A stretch of 64,000 nucleotides of DNA from Spirodela intermedia (lineage: Eukaryota; Streptophyta; Magnoliopsida; Alismatales; Araceae), in NCBI GenBank assembly GCA_902729315.2, contig LR746279.1, positions 1,192,001-1,256,000 of the forward strand, read 5' to 3'. The notes under the pieces were generated by a model, which searched no databases, was not told the origin of the DNA, and was given only the letters and a program-made list of their open reading frames with translations. The position numbers and the translations under genes are program-made. Numbering within the stretch: position 1 is the first letter of the stretch; every line of letters begins with the position of its first letter. Shown here piece after piece: positions 1 through 10,527 of this stretch.

Positions 1-1157
1 TGTCCTAGAATTTTTCTAGAAACCAGAAAATTAACAATATGTGCATACCATGGTGATGGTTGATGTTGAGCTGCCATCAATTGTTCATCTGGAAGTACAT
101 CTTGTAAAGGTGCTGCATTTATTCTTGTATCACTTAATCTAGAAAAATGATCAAAACCTTTTTATCTTTTATTTCTAAGTCAAATTCTTGTAACAATAAA
201 TCCATCTTAATAAATGTGGCTTTATATTTTCTTATTTAACAAATATTTAAATGCTATATGATCAGTATAAATAATAATTTTAGCTCCCAAAATATATGAT
301 CTAAACCTTTTTAATGAAAATACTACAACTAACAACTCTTTTCAATCGTGATATAATTTAATTGAGCATTGGATATAGTTTTACTAGCATATGAAATTAC
401 TATGGGTTTTGACTCTTTTGTTTGTCCTAGAACGGCCCCCACTGTATAATTTGATGCATCACACATTATTTCAAAAGGAAAGGACCAATCAGGAGCTTGT
501 AAAATGGGTGCCTTAGTAAGTAATCTTTTTATTTCAGAAAAAGACTCAAAACATTTCTCATCAAAATTAAAAAGGCACATCTATAGATAATAACTTGGTG
601 AGAGGTTTAAAAATTTTCAAAAAATCTTGAATAAATTTTGTATAATAACCTACATGACCCAAGAAAGATATAATCTGTTTTACTAAATTTGGAGGTTTTA
701 TTTTAGATATAATATCAATTTTTGCTCTATCTGCCTCTAAACCCCTTTCACTCACAATATGACCCAACACAACTCCCTCTCTAACTATAAAATGTGATTT
801 CTCCCAACTCAAAACTAATTTTTTTCTCTATATATTTCTCAAGTACATGTTGTAAATGATTTAAACATTTATCAAATGATTCACCAAAAACAGAAAAAGC
901 GTTCATAAAAATTTCCACACATTTTCTAGTCTCATTAGAAAAAATAGACAACATACATCTTTGAAATGTGGTTGGAGCATTACATAGACCAAAAGGCATG
1001 TGTTTAAAAGTAAAAGTACTAAATAGAAAAGTGAAAGTTATTTTTTCTTAATCTAAAAGATTTATATAAATTTGATTATAACTAGAGTATCCATCCAAAA
1101 AACAAAAATAGTTTTTTCTAAATAATTTTTCTAGAATTTGATTAGTAAATGGTAGGG
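1..1157 (-). pseudogene. Element 1 pol: reverse transcriptase C-terminal half and RNase H (broken)
   Basis: Minus-strand translation gives typical Ty3/gypsy blocks in pieces. MPFGLCNAPTTFQRCM of the reverse transcriptase lies near 999-950. VLGHIVSERGLE lies near 765-730. RNase H motifs ([34 protein letters not shown]) lie at 480-330. At 898-909 the metal-binding FMDD motif of element 3 reads FMNA, so both catalytic aspartates are gone. Several frame breaks separate the pieces (for example near 800 and 340). The left end stops in the spacer before integrase. Homology to element 3 (about 35250-36340) is obvious by eye. A dead copy, high confidence. Confidence 0.88.
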
Positions 1158-2746
1158 TGACGTGACTTAGTCGTTGTATAGTAAATCACGCAAATTTAAA
1201 ATTTATAAAACTAGAAAATACGACTTTTTAGATATTTAGAAGTATTTCTGAACAAATATATCAATTATAATTCGATAAAACTTTCAAAAATAGTGATAAT
1301 TTTCTAGGTCGATCACAAGGATGTAATATAATATCTAGTAATTATTTAGAATTTTTCTCAAAGAATAACATTTTTTATGAATTTAATACTAGGAAATGAA
1401 AAGGAAATATATTTAAAGTTCACAAAAAAGGGAATAAGGGTGTGGATGTCAGGATGACGTCATCACTCGACGAATGCAAATTGGGCGGAAATAGAGTTCT
1501 GGCATAATGAAATGAAGATCTGTAAAAGCTGGAAGAATCGTAATAAAATGAAGTATATCTTGGCAATTTAAAATCAACAAATTATCACTAAATAAAACAG
1601 AAGTTAAGTTGAAAGTAGAAAAATAGAGTTCCGACATCGCGGCAGCGATGCGTCGGTGATGCACTAGAATCCTAAGCGTTCGGGAGGATCCTCGTGTAGT
1701 GTCCACGGCCTCGAAGGCTCTCCTTGGACAAAGACAACGTGGGCAATCTCTAGATCTCCTTGCAAAGTCTAGAGATTAATAAAATGAGTCGTCGAATCGT
1801 CTCCGGCAGCTGTCACCCGGCGGAGTGGAAAAATAGCAACTTTGTGGCTCTCTGGTGGCTGTCACCCGACGGAGAGGAGCTGGATGGAGGTGGGGCGCAT
1901 GTCAGGGCGCTTCATCCTCAGGTCCGCGCAGCAAGAGGAGGCTCTTCATCGCATCCAGTACTTTCTCAGGAGGTGGCGACTCATCTCCCAGTAGATGGTC
2001 CTCTTCCCGATGATGACTTGTTCGTCAATCAATCAGAGATGCTTTACTCAATGGATTCGCGATCCTTTTATCGCGAATCGTTCAGTAATTTTAGTAACAA
2101 TACTCTACGAATCGTGTTGACAAGATTTTCGCCGATGATCTAGTAATTTTGGTTGCTTAATCCTTCACTGGCAATCTGCAAGAAAGTCGTGATAATCAAA
2201 TAAAAAAATATAAACTTTGGCTCTAGGAGGATTCGAACCCGTATCGGTTGCCCGCCCTTTTTGGGGAAGGTGACGTGGGTTTAGTCCCACATCGGCTGTG
2301 TGCTGAAGTTTCTGGCAAATATAAAGTAATATTACATTCCCGATCAAGTCCCTTTCTCATGCGTGTACGACCACTCCTTGCCCCACAGCCGACTGGCCAC
2401 CGGTGACGTGGAAGGAGAGTGGCGCACACATGCCCCCATCGGTTCAAGCCGCTCGAGCCCCTGCTCACGCCTCTTGCCTGATTGTGCTTCCGACCCGCTT
2501 GCGGGCCCAGCTGGCCGGCGGGCCCCCCCATTTTGTTATATTTTTATTTTAATTTCTTTTCCTTCATTTATCTCAAAAGTAAGACTGTAAAAATTGTATA
2601 AAATCACATAATTACCCAAAAGTTTATGTTAATCAACTGAAAACCATTTTTCACACTTTAACATAAATATAAGTCTATTTATCATGAGTTAAGGCTAAAA
2701 CTATATTATTTACTAATTATTAACTCATGATAATGAAGACTTATCA
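1158..2746 (-). repeat. Solo LTR L1 of the TGATAAG gypsy family, inside element 1 pol
   Basis: On the plus strand it begins TGACGTGACTTAG and ends GAAGACTTATCA, the reverse complement of the family LTR. It interrupts the reverse transcriptase at a place that is continuous in element 3 (about 36380). AGGG stands on both sides (1154-1157 and 2747-2750), a shortened or mutated 5-bp target duplication. No internal region accompanies it, so it is a solo LTR left by recombination between two LTRs. Confidence 0.9.
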
Positions 2747-3720
2747 AGGGAAAAATGATCTTTTCTAGTAACTAAATTTAATTTTCTATAATCAATGCAA
2801 ACCCACCAACTGGTAGTTAATCTTGTTTGTATTTCATCCCCATTTTTTTTTTCTATAACTGTGATCCCTGATTTTTTTGGCACCACTTTTGTTGGTATCT
2901 GAAATAGGATAAATAATATCAACAACCAACAACTTTAAAATTTATTTTTTTACAATTTTCATCATGTTAGGATTTAATCTTCGTTGTTGTTCCCTACTAA
3001 ATCTAGCCCCCTCCTCTAGATATATATTATGCATGCATACACTCATATCAATGCCCCTTTGATCATCCATTTTCCAGCCCATAGCCTTCTTATTTTTTCA
3101 AAGTACATCTAATAATTCTTCTTCCTATTCATCACTCAAATCAACTGCAATAATAACAGGAAATGAATTATTTTCCTCTAAAAACAGATATTTTAAACAA
3201 GAAAGAAGAAGTTTCAACTCTAAATTCAGATGATCATCCTCTTTCTTTTCTCCCAAATTTATGTTCTCTATTTCCTCTAATTCTTCTAGCATAGAGTCAT
3301 CAATAACATCTGGATCATCAAAATTATTTATAAGATCTATGGTATGACAATCTTATACTTGGGATTTCTTAAGATCATTGGATACCTAAAAATTTTAATT
3401 TCTACTGATTGATCTCCACATGAAATTTTCGCAATACCTGTGGGAAAACTAATATTCATCTTTGTTTTATACAAAATTGGTCTCCCTAGGATGATTGACG
3501 TATCATAAAACTATCCATTAAAATTCATTTCCAGCACTACAAAATCAACTGGAAATTTACACCCCTTTAATTGTCACTATCACATTTTCTAAAATACCTT
3601 TAGGATGTTTTATGGATCTATTAGTAAATTATAAGGTAACAATAGATGGTTTAAGATTAGAAATATTAAACTTATCACAAATACTTGTAGGTAATAAATT
3701 AATACTAGCACCGGTGTCAA
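2747..3720 (-). pseudogene. Element 1 pol: protease, spacer and reverse transcriptase N-terminal part (broken)
   Basis: The minus strand shows the aspartic protease site DTGA at 3718-3707, preceded by KALL. The acidic spacer rich in Glu/Asp follows (about 3330-3100). The start of reverse transcriptase comes next, with VVPKKSGITVI and WWVCIDYRKLNLVTRKDHF at 2890-2760. Stops interrupt each part. The frame would continue into 1157 and below if L1 were removed. It matches 36400-37390 of element 3. Confidence 0.82.
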
Positions 3721-3730
3721 GTAAAGCTTT

Positions 3731-5590
3731 CTAAAAAATGGATCCACCAATATCACACGAAATTAAAGGGGCACCTGTATCTCTCAATTTATATGGTAAT
3801 TGATTTAATAATAATGCACTAGCATGCATAGATAATTTTTCTACTCTAGGTGCCCTTTTTGGTGTACACATTTCTTTCAAAACTCTAGCATATTCAGGAA
3901 TATGTTCAATGGCAGTGAGTAAAGGAAGACTAATTTGCACATCTTGTAAAATTTTCTTTATTTCTTCATTGTGTTCCTTTTTCTTTCTTTCTCTAGGCTC
4001 TAGAGCTTTAGGAAATGGAATGGTTGTCCTCTCTTTCGAAATTTCCTTGGTAGAATCTATAAAATCCTCTTCTACTCTTATTTGATTTTGTTTTGGGTTG
4101 TCCATGTTTTCTTTTTCTTCTAATGTTTGGAGATAAGGATTAGGTAGGATCTTACCACTCCTTAATGCATTCATTGTCCTAACATTTACATTTCGTGAGT
4201 TTTTTCCTAGATTCATGCTACTAGACTCCCCTTGCTGAAATTTTATTATTGGGCGGTTCTCTGAATTTTCTATGGGCTGACTAGGTAGCTGTCTCTCTTC
4301 TCTCTTATTCCTAAGGGCCTCTATAATTTGTTTCTACTGCAGCATCATTTGATTCATAGTTTGTTGCATCATTTGGCTCATGTTTTACATCATTTCCATA
4401 GTATCAGATTGGGTTTGAGAAGACTGATTTTTTTGAAATCTGTTTTCTTATTTTAGACGAAATTCAGAGTTTAAATTGGGTCTAAGTGCTTCTGGATTTT
4501 GAATATTATTTGGGTCTCTCCATGAAAAATTATTCCTCTAATAGAGATTATAAGAATTTGAATAAGGTTCCCTATTTCTATTAAAACCATGAGCTACTTG
4601 CACTTGTTCTTGCATAGGGTGAAATGATTGATCTAAATTATAATATTGAAATTCGAAATAATCATTTTCACCATACATAAGACATATACTATTTTAATTA
4701 AATTGAGGGTTAAGAGACTTTCTAATATTGTCAATAAGTAAATCAAGTTTTTCTAATCTTTGATTAATCTGATTAACCTCATTTCTTAATTTAGAATCAT
4801 CATCATGATGCAATTCATAAATTTCTCTCTTCTTATCCCTGTCATATAATTCAAAAGAGACTTGATCTCTAGAATTTTCACTTAAATTCTCATAAAGACT
4901 GTAAATTTCATCAAGAGTTTTCTCCATAAAAGCTCCTCCACATATAGAATCAACCATATTTCTATGTTGTTCTAATAATTCATCATAAAAAATTCTATTG
5001 AGCTGTCACTTGGGTGTAGCATGATGAGGACACTTTATAAATAAATCTTTGAATATTTCTCATCTCTCATGTAAAGTTTCTCCTGGTCTTTCAAAAAAAC
5101 TCTATATATATTTTCTCATATTTTGAGTTTTTCTTAAGGGATAAATTTTTTGAAGAAAAGTCTATTCTATGTCTTTCCAACTAGTTAATTCTCTATCTAA
5201 TGTGGATAGCCAATGGCTAGCTTTGTCCCTAAGTGTATGAGAAAATAATTTCATCTTAATAATTTCTAGTGTAACTTGAGGGAGATTAACTAAATCACAG
5301 ACAATATGAAATTTTTCTAAGTGCTGATGAGGTTCCTCTAAAGGCAATCCATGAAAATTAGGGAGCATTTGAAAACTTTCTGGATTTATTTCGAATTTAA
5401 CAGTGGATGCTAAAGGGACTCTAATATTAGATGTTCCTTGAAATGAATTAGGGATATAATAATTTTTCATGACCATAGGATTGTTCTCGATTTGACCTGT
5501 ACTTCCTTCAAGATCCATCAAAATTATATTTTCTTTCGGATTTTTTGTTTTGAATGAAATAATGAAAGGATTTTCTAGCCTTGGATACAA
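3731..5590 (-). pseudogene. Element 1 gag (broken)
   Basis: Three in-frame pieces remain. The N-terminal capsid part is at 5590-5162, with LEEPHQHLEKFHIVCDLVN and ASHWLSTLDRELTSWKD. The middle is at 4957-4694. The C-terminal linker with MNLGKNSRN and LPLLTAIEHIPEYARVLKEM is at 4216-3731. The capsid blocks belong to the retrotransposon gag family, and the linker is typical of Tat/Athila elements just before the protease. Stops and indels separate the pieces. About 230 bases between the gag start and the primer site (5591-5822) are untranslated leader. Confidence 0.83.
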
Positions 5591-5800
5591 GGATTTTCTA
5601 CCATGTATAAAAAATCAATAAATTTGAGGAAAAATTTTAGTAATTGTTATACTCCTTCAGGATGCTCCAGTCCTTGCCTTGCTTCTCTTCATTCCTTTTA
5701 AAATAAAATAAAAATTGACAAGAAGAAAATAAAACAAGAGTTAATTTTTTTGTGTACTCTAAGAGAAAAATAGAAAAATTCTAAATATTATGTAATACCT

Positions 5801-5820
5801 CCCTGGCAACCGCACAAAAA
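5801..5820 (-). other. Degenerate primer-binding site of element 1 (tRNA-Asp type)
   Basis: Directly inside the 5' LTR the minus strand reads TTTTTGTGCGGTTGCCAGGG, a decayed form of TGGCGCCGTTGCCGGGGA, the complement of the 3' end of plant tRNA-Asp. The intact-looking form is in element 3. Confidence 0.7.
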
Positions 5821-5822
5821 TT

Positions 5823-6440
5823 TGACATGACTTAGTCATTGTTTAGTAAATCATGCAAATTTAAAATTTATAAAACTAGAAAATATGAAGTTTTGGATAT
5901 TTAGAAGTATTTCTGAACAAATATATCAATTATAATTCAATAAAATTTCCAAAAAATAGTGGTAATTTTTCAGGTCAATCACACGGATGTAATATAATAT
6001 CAGGTAATTATTCAAACTTTTCCTCAAAGAATACTATTTTCTATAAATTTTATACTAGGAAATAAAAATAAAATATATTTAAAATTCACGAAAAAGGGAA
6101 ATAAGGGTGTGGACGTCAGGATGAGGTCTGCGCCCAGCGAACACGAATCAAGCAGAAATAGAGTTCTCCTCAGCAATTCTTACGTAAGTGATGATTTAAT
6201 TGATCAAATTAAGATTTGTAAAAGTCAGAGGAATCATAATTGAATGAAGTATATCTTGGTAAATTTAAATCATGTAAATTATCATTAAATGAAGCAAAAA
6301 CTAAGTTCAAAGCAAGAAAACAAAGTTCTGGTATCATGGCAGCAATGCGTTAGTGATGCACCGGAATCTTGAGTGTTCGAGAAGATCATCGTATAGTGTC
6401 CACGGCCTCAAAGGCTCTTCTTAGACAAGGACAACGTGAG
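5823..6440 (-). repeat. LTR L2 (5' LTR of element 1), inner third
   Basis: Begins TGACATGACTTAG on the plus strand, next to the primer site, and is cut at 6440 by element 2. The rest continues at 14039 after element 2. GTGAG at 6436-6440 and GTGGG at 14039-14043 are the two copies of the target site, with one mismatch. Confidence 0.9.
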
Positions 6441-8080
6441 TGATAAGTCTTCATTATCATGAGTTAATAATTAGTAAATAATGTAGTTTTAGCCTTAACT
6501 CATGATAAATAGACTTATATTTATGTTAAAGTGTGAGAAATGGTTTTTAATTGATTAATGTGAATTTTTGGGTAATTATGTGATTTTACACGAATTTATA
6601 TGATTTTTACAGTTTTACTTTTGAGATAAATGAAGAAAAAGAAATAAAAAATAAAAATAAGACAAAATGAGGGGGACCCGCCGGCCAGCCAGGCCCCGCA
6701 AGCGGGTCGGAAGCTCAGTTAGGGAGTAGCCACGAGCAAGGGCTCGAGTGGCTTGGACCAATAGGGGCACGTGTGCACCACTCCCCTTCCACGTCACCGA
6801 TGGCTAGCCGGCTGTGGGGCAAGGAGTGGTCATACACGTGAGGGAAGGGACTTGCTAACAAATGTAATATTAGTATATATTCACCCAAAAAATCGGTGCA
6901 CAACTGATGTGGGACTAAACTTGCATCACCTTCCCTAGAAAGGGCGGGCAACCGACGCGGGTTCGAATCCTCCTAGAGTCAAAAGTCATATACTTTTATC
7001 TGATTATCGCGACATACCTGCAAATCGCCGGTGAAGGATTAAGCAATGAGAATCGCTGGATCACTGGCGAAAATCTCGTCAACGTGATTCACGGAGCATT
7101 ACTACTAAAATTGTTAAACGATTCGCGATAAAAGGATCACGAATCCATCGAGTAAATCATCTCCAATTGATCGACAAACAAGCCGTCGTCGGGAAGAGGA
7201 CGATCCGCTGAGAGACGAGTCGCCACCTCCTGAGAGCGTACCGGATGCAATGAAGAGCCTCCTCTTGCTGCGCAGACCTGAGGATGAAGCTCCCTGACAC
7301 GCGCCCCACCTCCATCCAGCTCCTCTTCATCGGGTGACAGCCACCGGAGAGCCGCAAAGTCGCCGTTTTTCCGCTCCACTGGGTGACAGCCGCCGGAGAC
7401 GATTCGACGACCCATTTCATTAATCTCTAGACTTTGCAAGGAGATCTAGAGATTGTCCACGTTGTCTTTGTCCAAGGAGAGCCTTCAAGGCTGTGGACAC
7501 TGCACGACAATCCTCCTGAATGCTCAAGATTCCGGTGCATCGCTGACGCATTGTCGTCGCGACGCCGGAACTTTGTTTTCTTGCTTTCAACTTACTTTAC
7601 GCTTCATTTAGTGATAATTTTTGTGATTTTAATTTATCAAAATATACTTTGTTCAATTACGATTCTTCTCACTTTTACAGATATTAATTTGATTAATTTA
7701 ATCGTCTATAATCGCTTACATTAGAATCACCGGGCGGAATTCTATTTCTGTCCGATTTACGTTCGCCGGGTGCTGACATCATCCTGATGTCCGCACCCTT
7801 ATTTCCTTTTTTCGTGAATTTTAAATATATTTCCTTTTCATTTCCTAGTATAAAATTCATAGAAAATCTTATTCATTGAGAAAAATTCTGAATACTTACC
7901 AGATATTATATTACATTCTTGTGATCAACCTGAAAAATTATTGTTATTTTTTGGAAGTTTTATTGAATTATAATTGATATATTTGTTCAGAAATACTTCT
8001 AAATATCCAAAAAATTGTATTTTCTAGTTTTATAAATTTAAAATTTACATGATTTACTATACAACGACTGAGTCACGTCA
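6441..8080 (+). repeat. LTR L3 (5' LTR of element 2)
   Basis: Runs from TGATAAGTCTTC to GAGTCACGTCA, 1640 bp. The first 75 bases form an imperfect inverted repeat (TCATGAGTTAA against TTAACTCATGA). A GC-rich block (6670-6760) is followed by a TATA-like TATATATTC near 6873 and a match to the pol III B box (GGTTCGAATCC, near 6960). L3 and L4 differ at many sites, mostly C/T and G/A, so the insertion is not recent. Confidence 0.93.
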
Positions 8081-8082
8081 AA

Positions 8083-8101
8083 TTTTGGCGTTGTTGCTGG
8101 G
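8083..8101 (+). other. Primer-binding site of element 2 (tRNA-Asp type, decayed)
   Basis: TTTTGGCGTTGTTGCTGGGG follows the LTR end by two bases. It matches the TGGCGCCGTTGCCGGGGA type with C-to-T changes. Confidence 0.78.
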
Positions 8102-8284
8102 GTTGTATTGCATAATATTTAGTATTTTTCTATTTTTCTCTTAGAGTACACAAAAAAAATTAACTCTTGTTTGATTTTTTTTTTGCCGATTTTTTTTTTA
8201 GAAAAAGGCAACGAAAAGAAGCAAGGCAAGGACTGGAGCATACTGAAGGAGGGTAACAATTACTAAATTTTTCCCTCGAAATTA

Positions 8285-9776
8285 TTGATTTTTATACATG
8301 GTAGAAGATCCTTACATCCAAGGCTAAAAAATCCTTTCATTATTTCATTCAAAAATAAAAATCCGAAAGAAAAATTAATTTTGATGGATCCTGAAGGAAG
8401 TACAAGTCAAATTGAGAACAATCCTATGGCCATGAAAAATTATTATATCCTTGATTCAATTCAAAGAGCATCCAATATTAGAGTCCCATTAGCATCCACT
8501 GTTAAATTCGAAATAAATCTAAGAATTTTTCAAATGTTCCCTAATTTTCATGGATTGCCTTTAGAGGAACCTCATCAGTACTTAGAAAAATTTCATATGA
8601 TCTGTGATTTAGTTAATCTCCCTCAAATTACACCGAAAATTATTAAGATGAAATTATTTCCTCATACACTTAGGGACAAAGCTAGTCATTGGCTATCCAC
8701 ATTAGATAGAGAATTAACTAGCTAGAAAGACATAGAACAGGCCTTTCTTCGAAAAATTTATCCCTTAGAAAAAACTCAAAATATGAGAAAACATATATAG
8801 AATTTTTCTCAAAGACCAGGAGAAACTTTACATGAGACATGGAAAAGATTCAAAGATTTACTTAGAAAGTATCCTCATCATGTTATACCCAAGTGGCAGC
8901 TCCATAGAATTTTTTATGATGGATTATTAGAACAACATAGAAATATAGTTGATTCTATATGTGGAGGAGCTTTTATGGAGAAAACCCCTGATGAGATTTA
9001 CAGTCTTTATGAGAATTTAAGTGAAAATTCTAGAGATCAAGCCTCTTTTGAATTATATGATAGGGATAAGAAGAGAGGAATTTATGAATTGCATCATGAT
9101 GATGATTCTAAATTTAGAAATGAGGTTAATTAGATTAATCAAAGATTAGAAAAACTTCATTTACTTATTGACAATATGAGAAAGCCTCTTAACCCTCAAT
9201 TTAATTCAAATAGTACACATCTTATGTATGGTGAAAATGATCATTTCAAATTTCAATATCATCCTAGGCAAGAACAAGTGCAAGTACCCCACGATTTTAG
9301 TAAAAAATTGGGAATATTCTTCTAATTCTTATAATCTTAATTGGGGGAATAATTTTTCGTGGAGAAACCCAAATAATATTCAAAATCCAGAAGCACTTAG
9401 ATCCAATTCAGACTCTGAATTTCATCTAAAACAAGAAAACGGATTTCAGAAAAATCAACCCTCTCAAACCCAACCTGATACTATAGAAATGATGCAGCAA
9501 ATGAGCCAAATGATGTAACAAACTATGAGCCAAATGATGCAAAAAACTATAAATCAAATGATGTTGCACCAAAAACAAATTATAGAAGCTTTTGAGAATA
9601 GGAGAGAAGAGGGACAACTACCTAGTCAGCCCATAGAAAATCCAAGGAACCGCCCAACAATAGGATTTCAGCAAGGGGAGTCTAGTAGCATGAATCTAGG
9701 AAAAAACCCACGAAATGAAAATGTTAGGACAGTGAATACATTGAGTGAGAATATTTTATTTGATCCTTATTTCTAA
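8285..9776 (+). pseudogene. Element 2 gag (broken)
   Basis: Translation follows the gag of elements 1 and 3. The capsid start has ILMDPEGSTSQIENNPMAM, then LEEPHQYLEKFHMICDLVN and RDKASHWLSTLDRELTS. Stops fall near 8724, 8798 and 9132 where the relatives have Trp, Trp and Gln codons (TGG to TAG twice, CAG to TAG once), that is, transition changes. A frame shift near 9300 leads to the Met/Gln-rich stretch around 9490-9560 (repeats of QMMQ) and the SSMNLGKNPRN linker. The frame ends in a single TAA at 9774-9776, after which the same frame stays open. The primer site and a leader of about 190 bases precede it. Confidence 0.83.
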
Positions 9777-10527
9777 CTATTAGAAGAAATCGATGATCCA
9801 TTAGAAGTAAATGAGAATATTAAGGCTGAAAATATAGTAGCAGAAAATTTGAATAAAATCATTTATTGCTCACAATTGATGAATGAATATTGTGAGGATG
9901 ATGAGGAGAAAGAGCCCTTAGATAAAGAAACAGCAGCTGATCATGGAAAAATCATCCAAATTTTAATAGAAGGGAGTAAGGATAGAAATGAAGAAAAAAT
10001 ATATTTCAGGTGAGAAAAAATCAGTTGATTTGGAAGATGTAGGAGACGAAATTAATAAATCTAATCATAATTTTGCAGCCATGGATGTTGATAGTGAGGA
10101 TGATGATGTATATCATATACCGAAATTAAAAGATAGCTCTTGGGAAGATGAAGAGTTTGATGAGTTGAGAAATGAAAAGCTAGAAAAAGAGTTGATTCAA
10201 CTAATGGGGAGAAACGAAAATAATGAATATGAATATAGAGATAATTTTGGAGGAGAAAATTTAAATTTTACTGAATTCATTAGATCTGAGATTAAAGAAG
10301 ACAATCCTTCCATCCTTCAAAACCCACAGCCCATTAGAATTATTTCTAAGCTTGAAATATTTCACTCCTCGCAAATTGAACAAATATGTATGGAAGATAA
10401 AATGGAGCAGGGGAAGATTATGCAGATAAAAGAGCACATTAAGAAATGGGTGAGTGGAAGAATTAGAGATATCAATTTAGATGAAAAAATTCTAGATTGG
10501 GTAAGAGCTAATTTAAAAATTATATGA
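9777..10527 (+). CDS. Unrecognised acidic protein frame carried by element 2 in place of pol
   Basis: After one stop at 9774-9776 the gag frame continues open to a TGA at 10009 (LLEEIDDPLEVNENI...). An overlapping frame then runs 9988-10527, 179 residues from its first Met. The C-terminal frame has an acidic stretch near its residues 30-60 (MDVDSEDDDVYH, SSWEDEEFDELRNEKLEKEL) and ends in a Lys/Ile-rich segment with KKWVSGRIRDINLDEKILDW. No protease, reverse transcriptase, integrase or known domain is visible, no signal peptide, no membrane segment. In element 3 the corresponding point leads into the protease linker, so this block replaces pol. It may be a gag extension, an accessory protein, or captured host sequence. 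It was possibly one continuous gag fusion before one stop and one frame break arose. Confidence 0.6.

Noticed and set aside
7137-7439. Open frames of 80-147 codons in the LTRs (also near 12954-13397, 26350-26769, 40153-40484 and others)
   Set aside because: They recur in every LTR on either strand at the same LTR position, lack a consistent start or known domain, and are broken in different ways; they are chance frames of a GC-rich LTR region.
9426-9617. His/Leu-rich minus frame
   Set aside because: Antisense of the Gln/Met repeat of gag in element 2.
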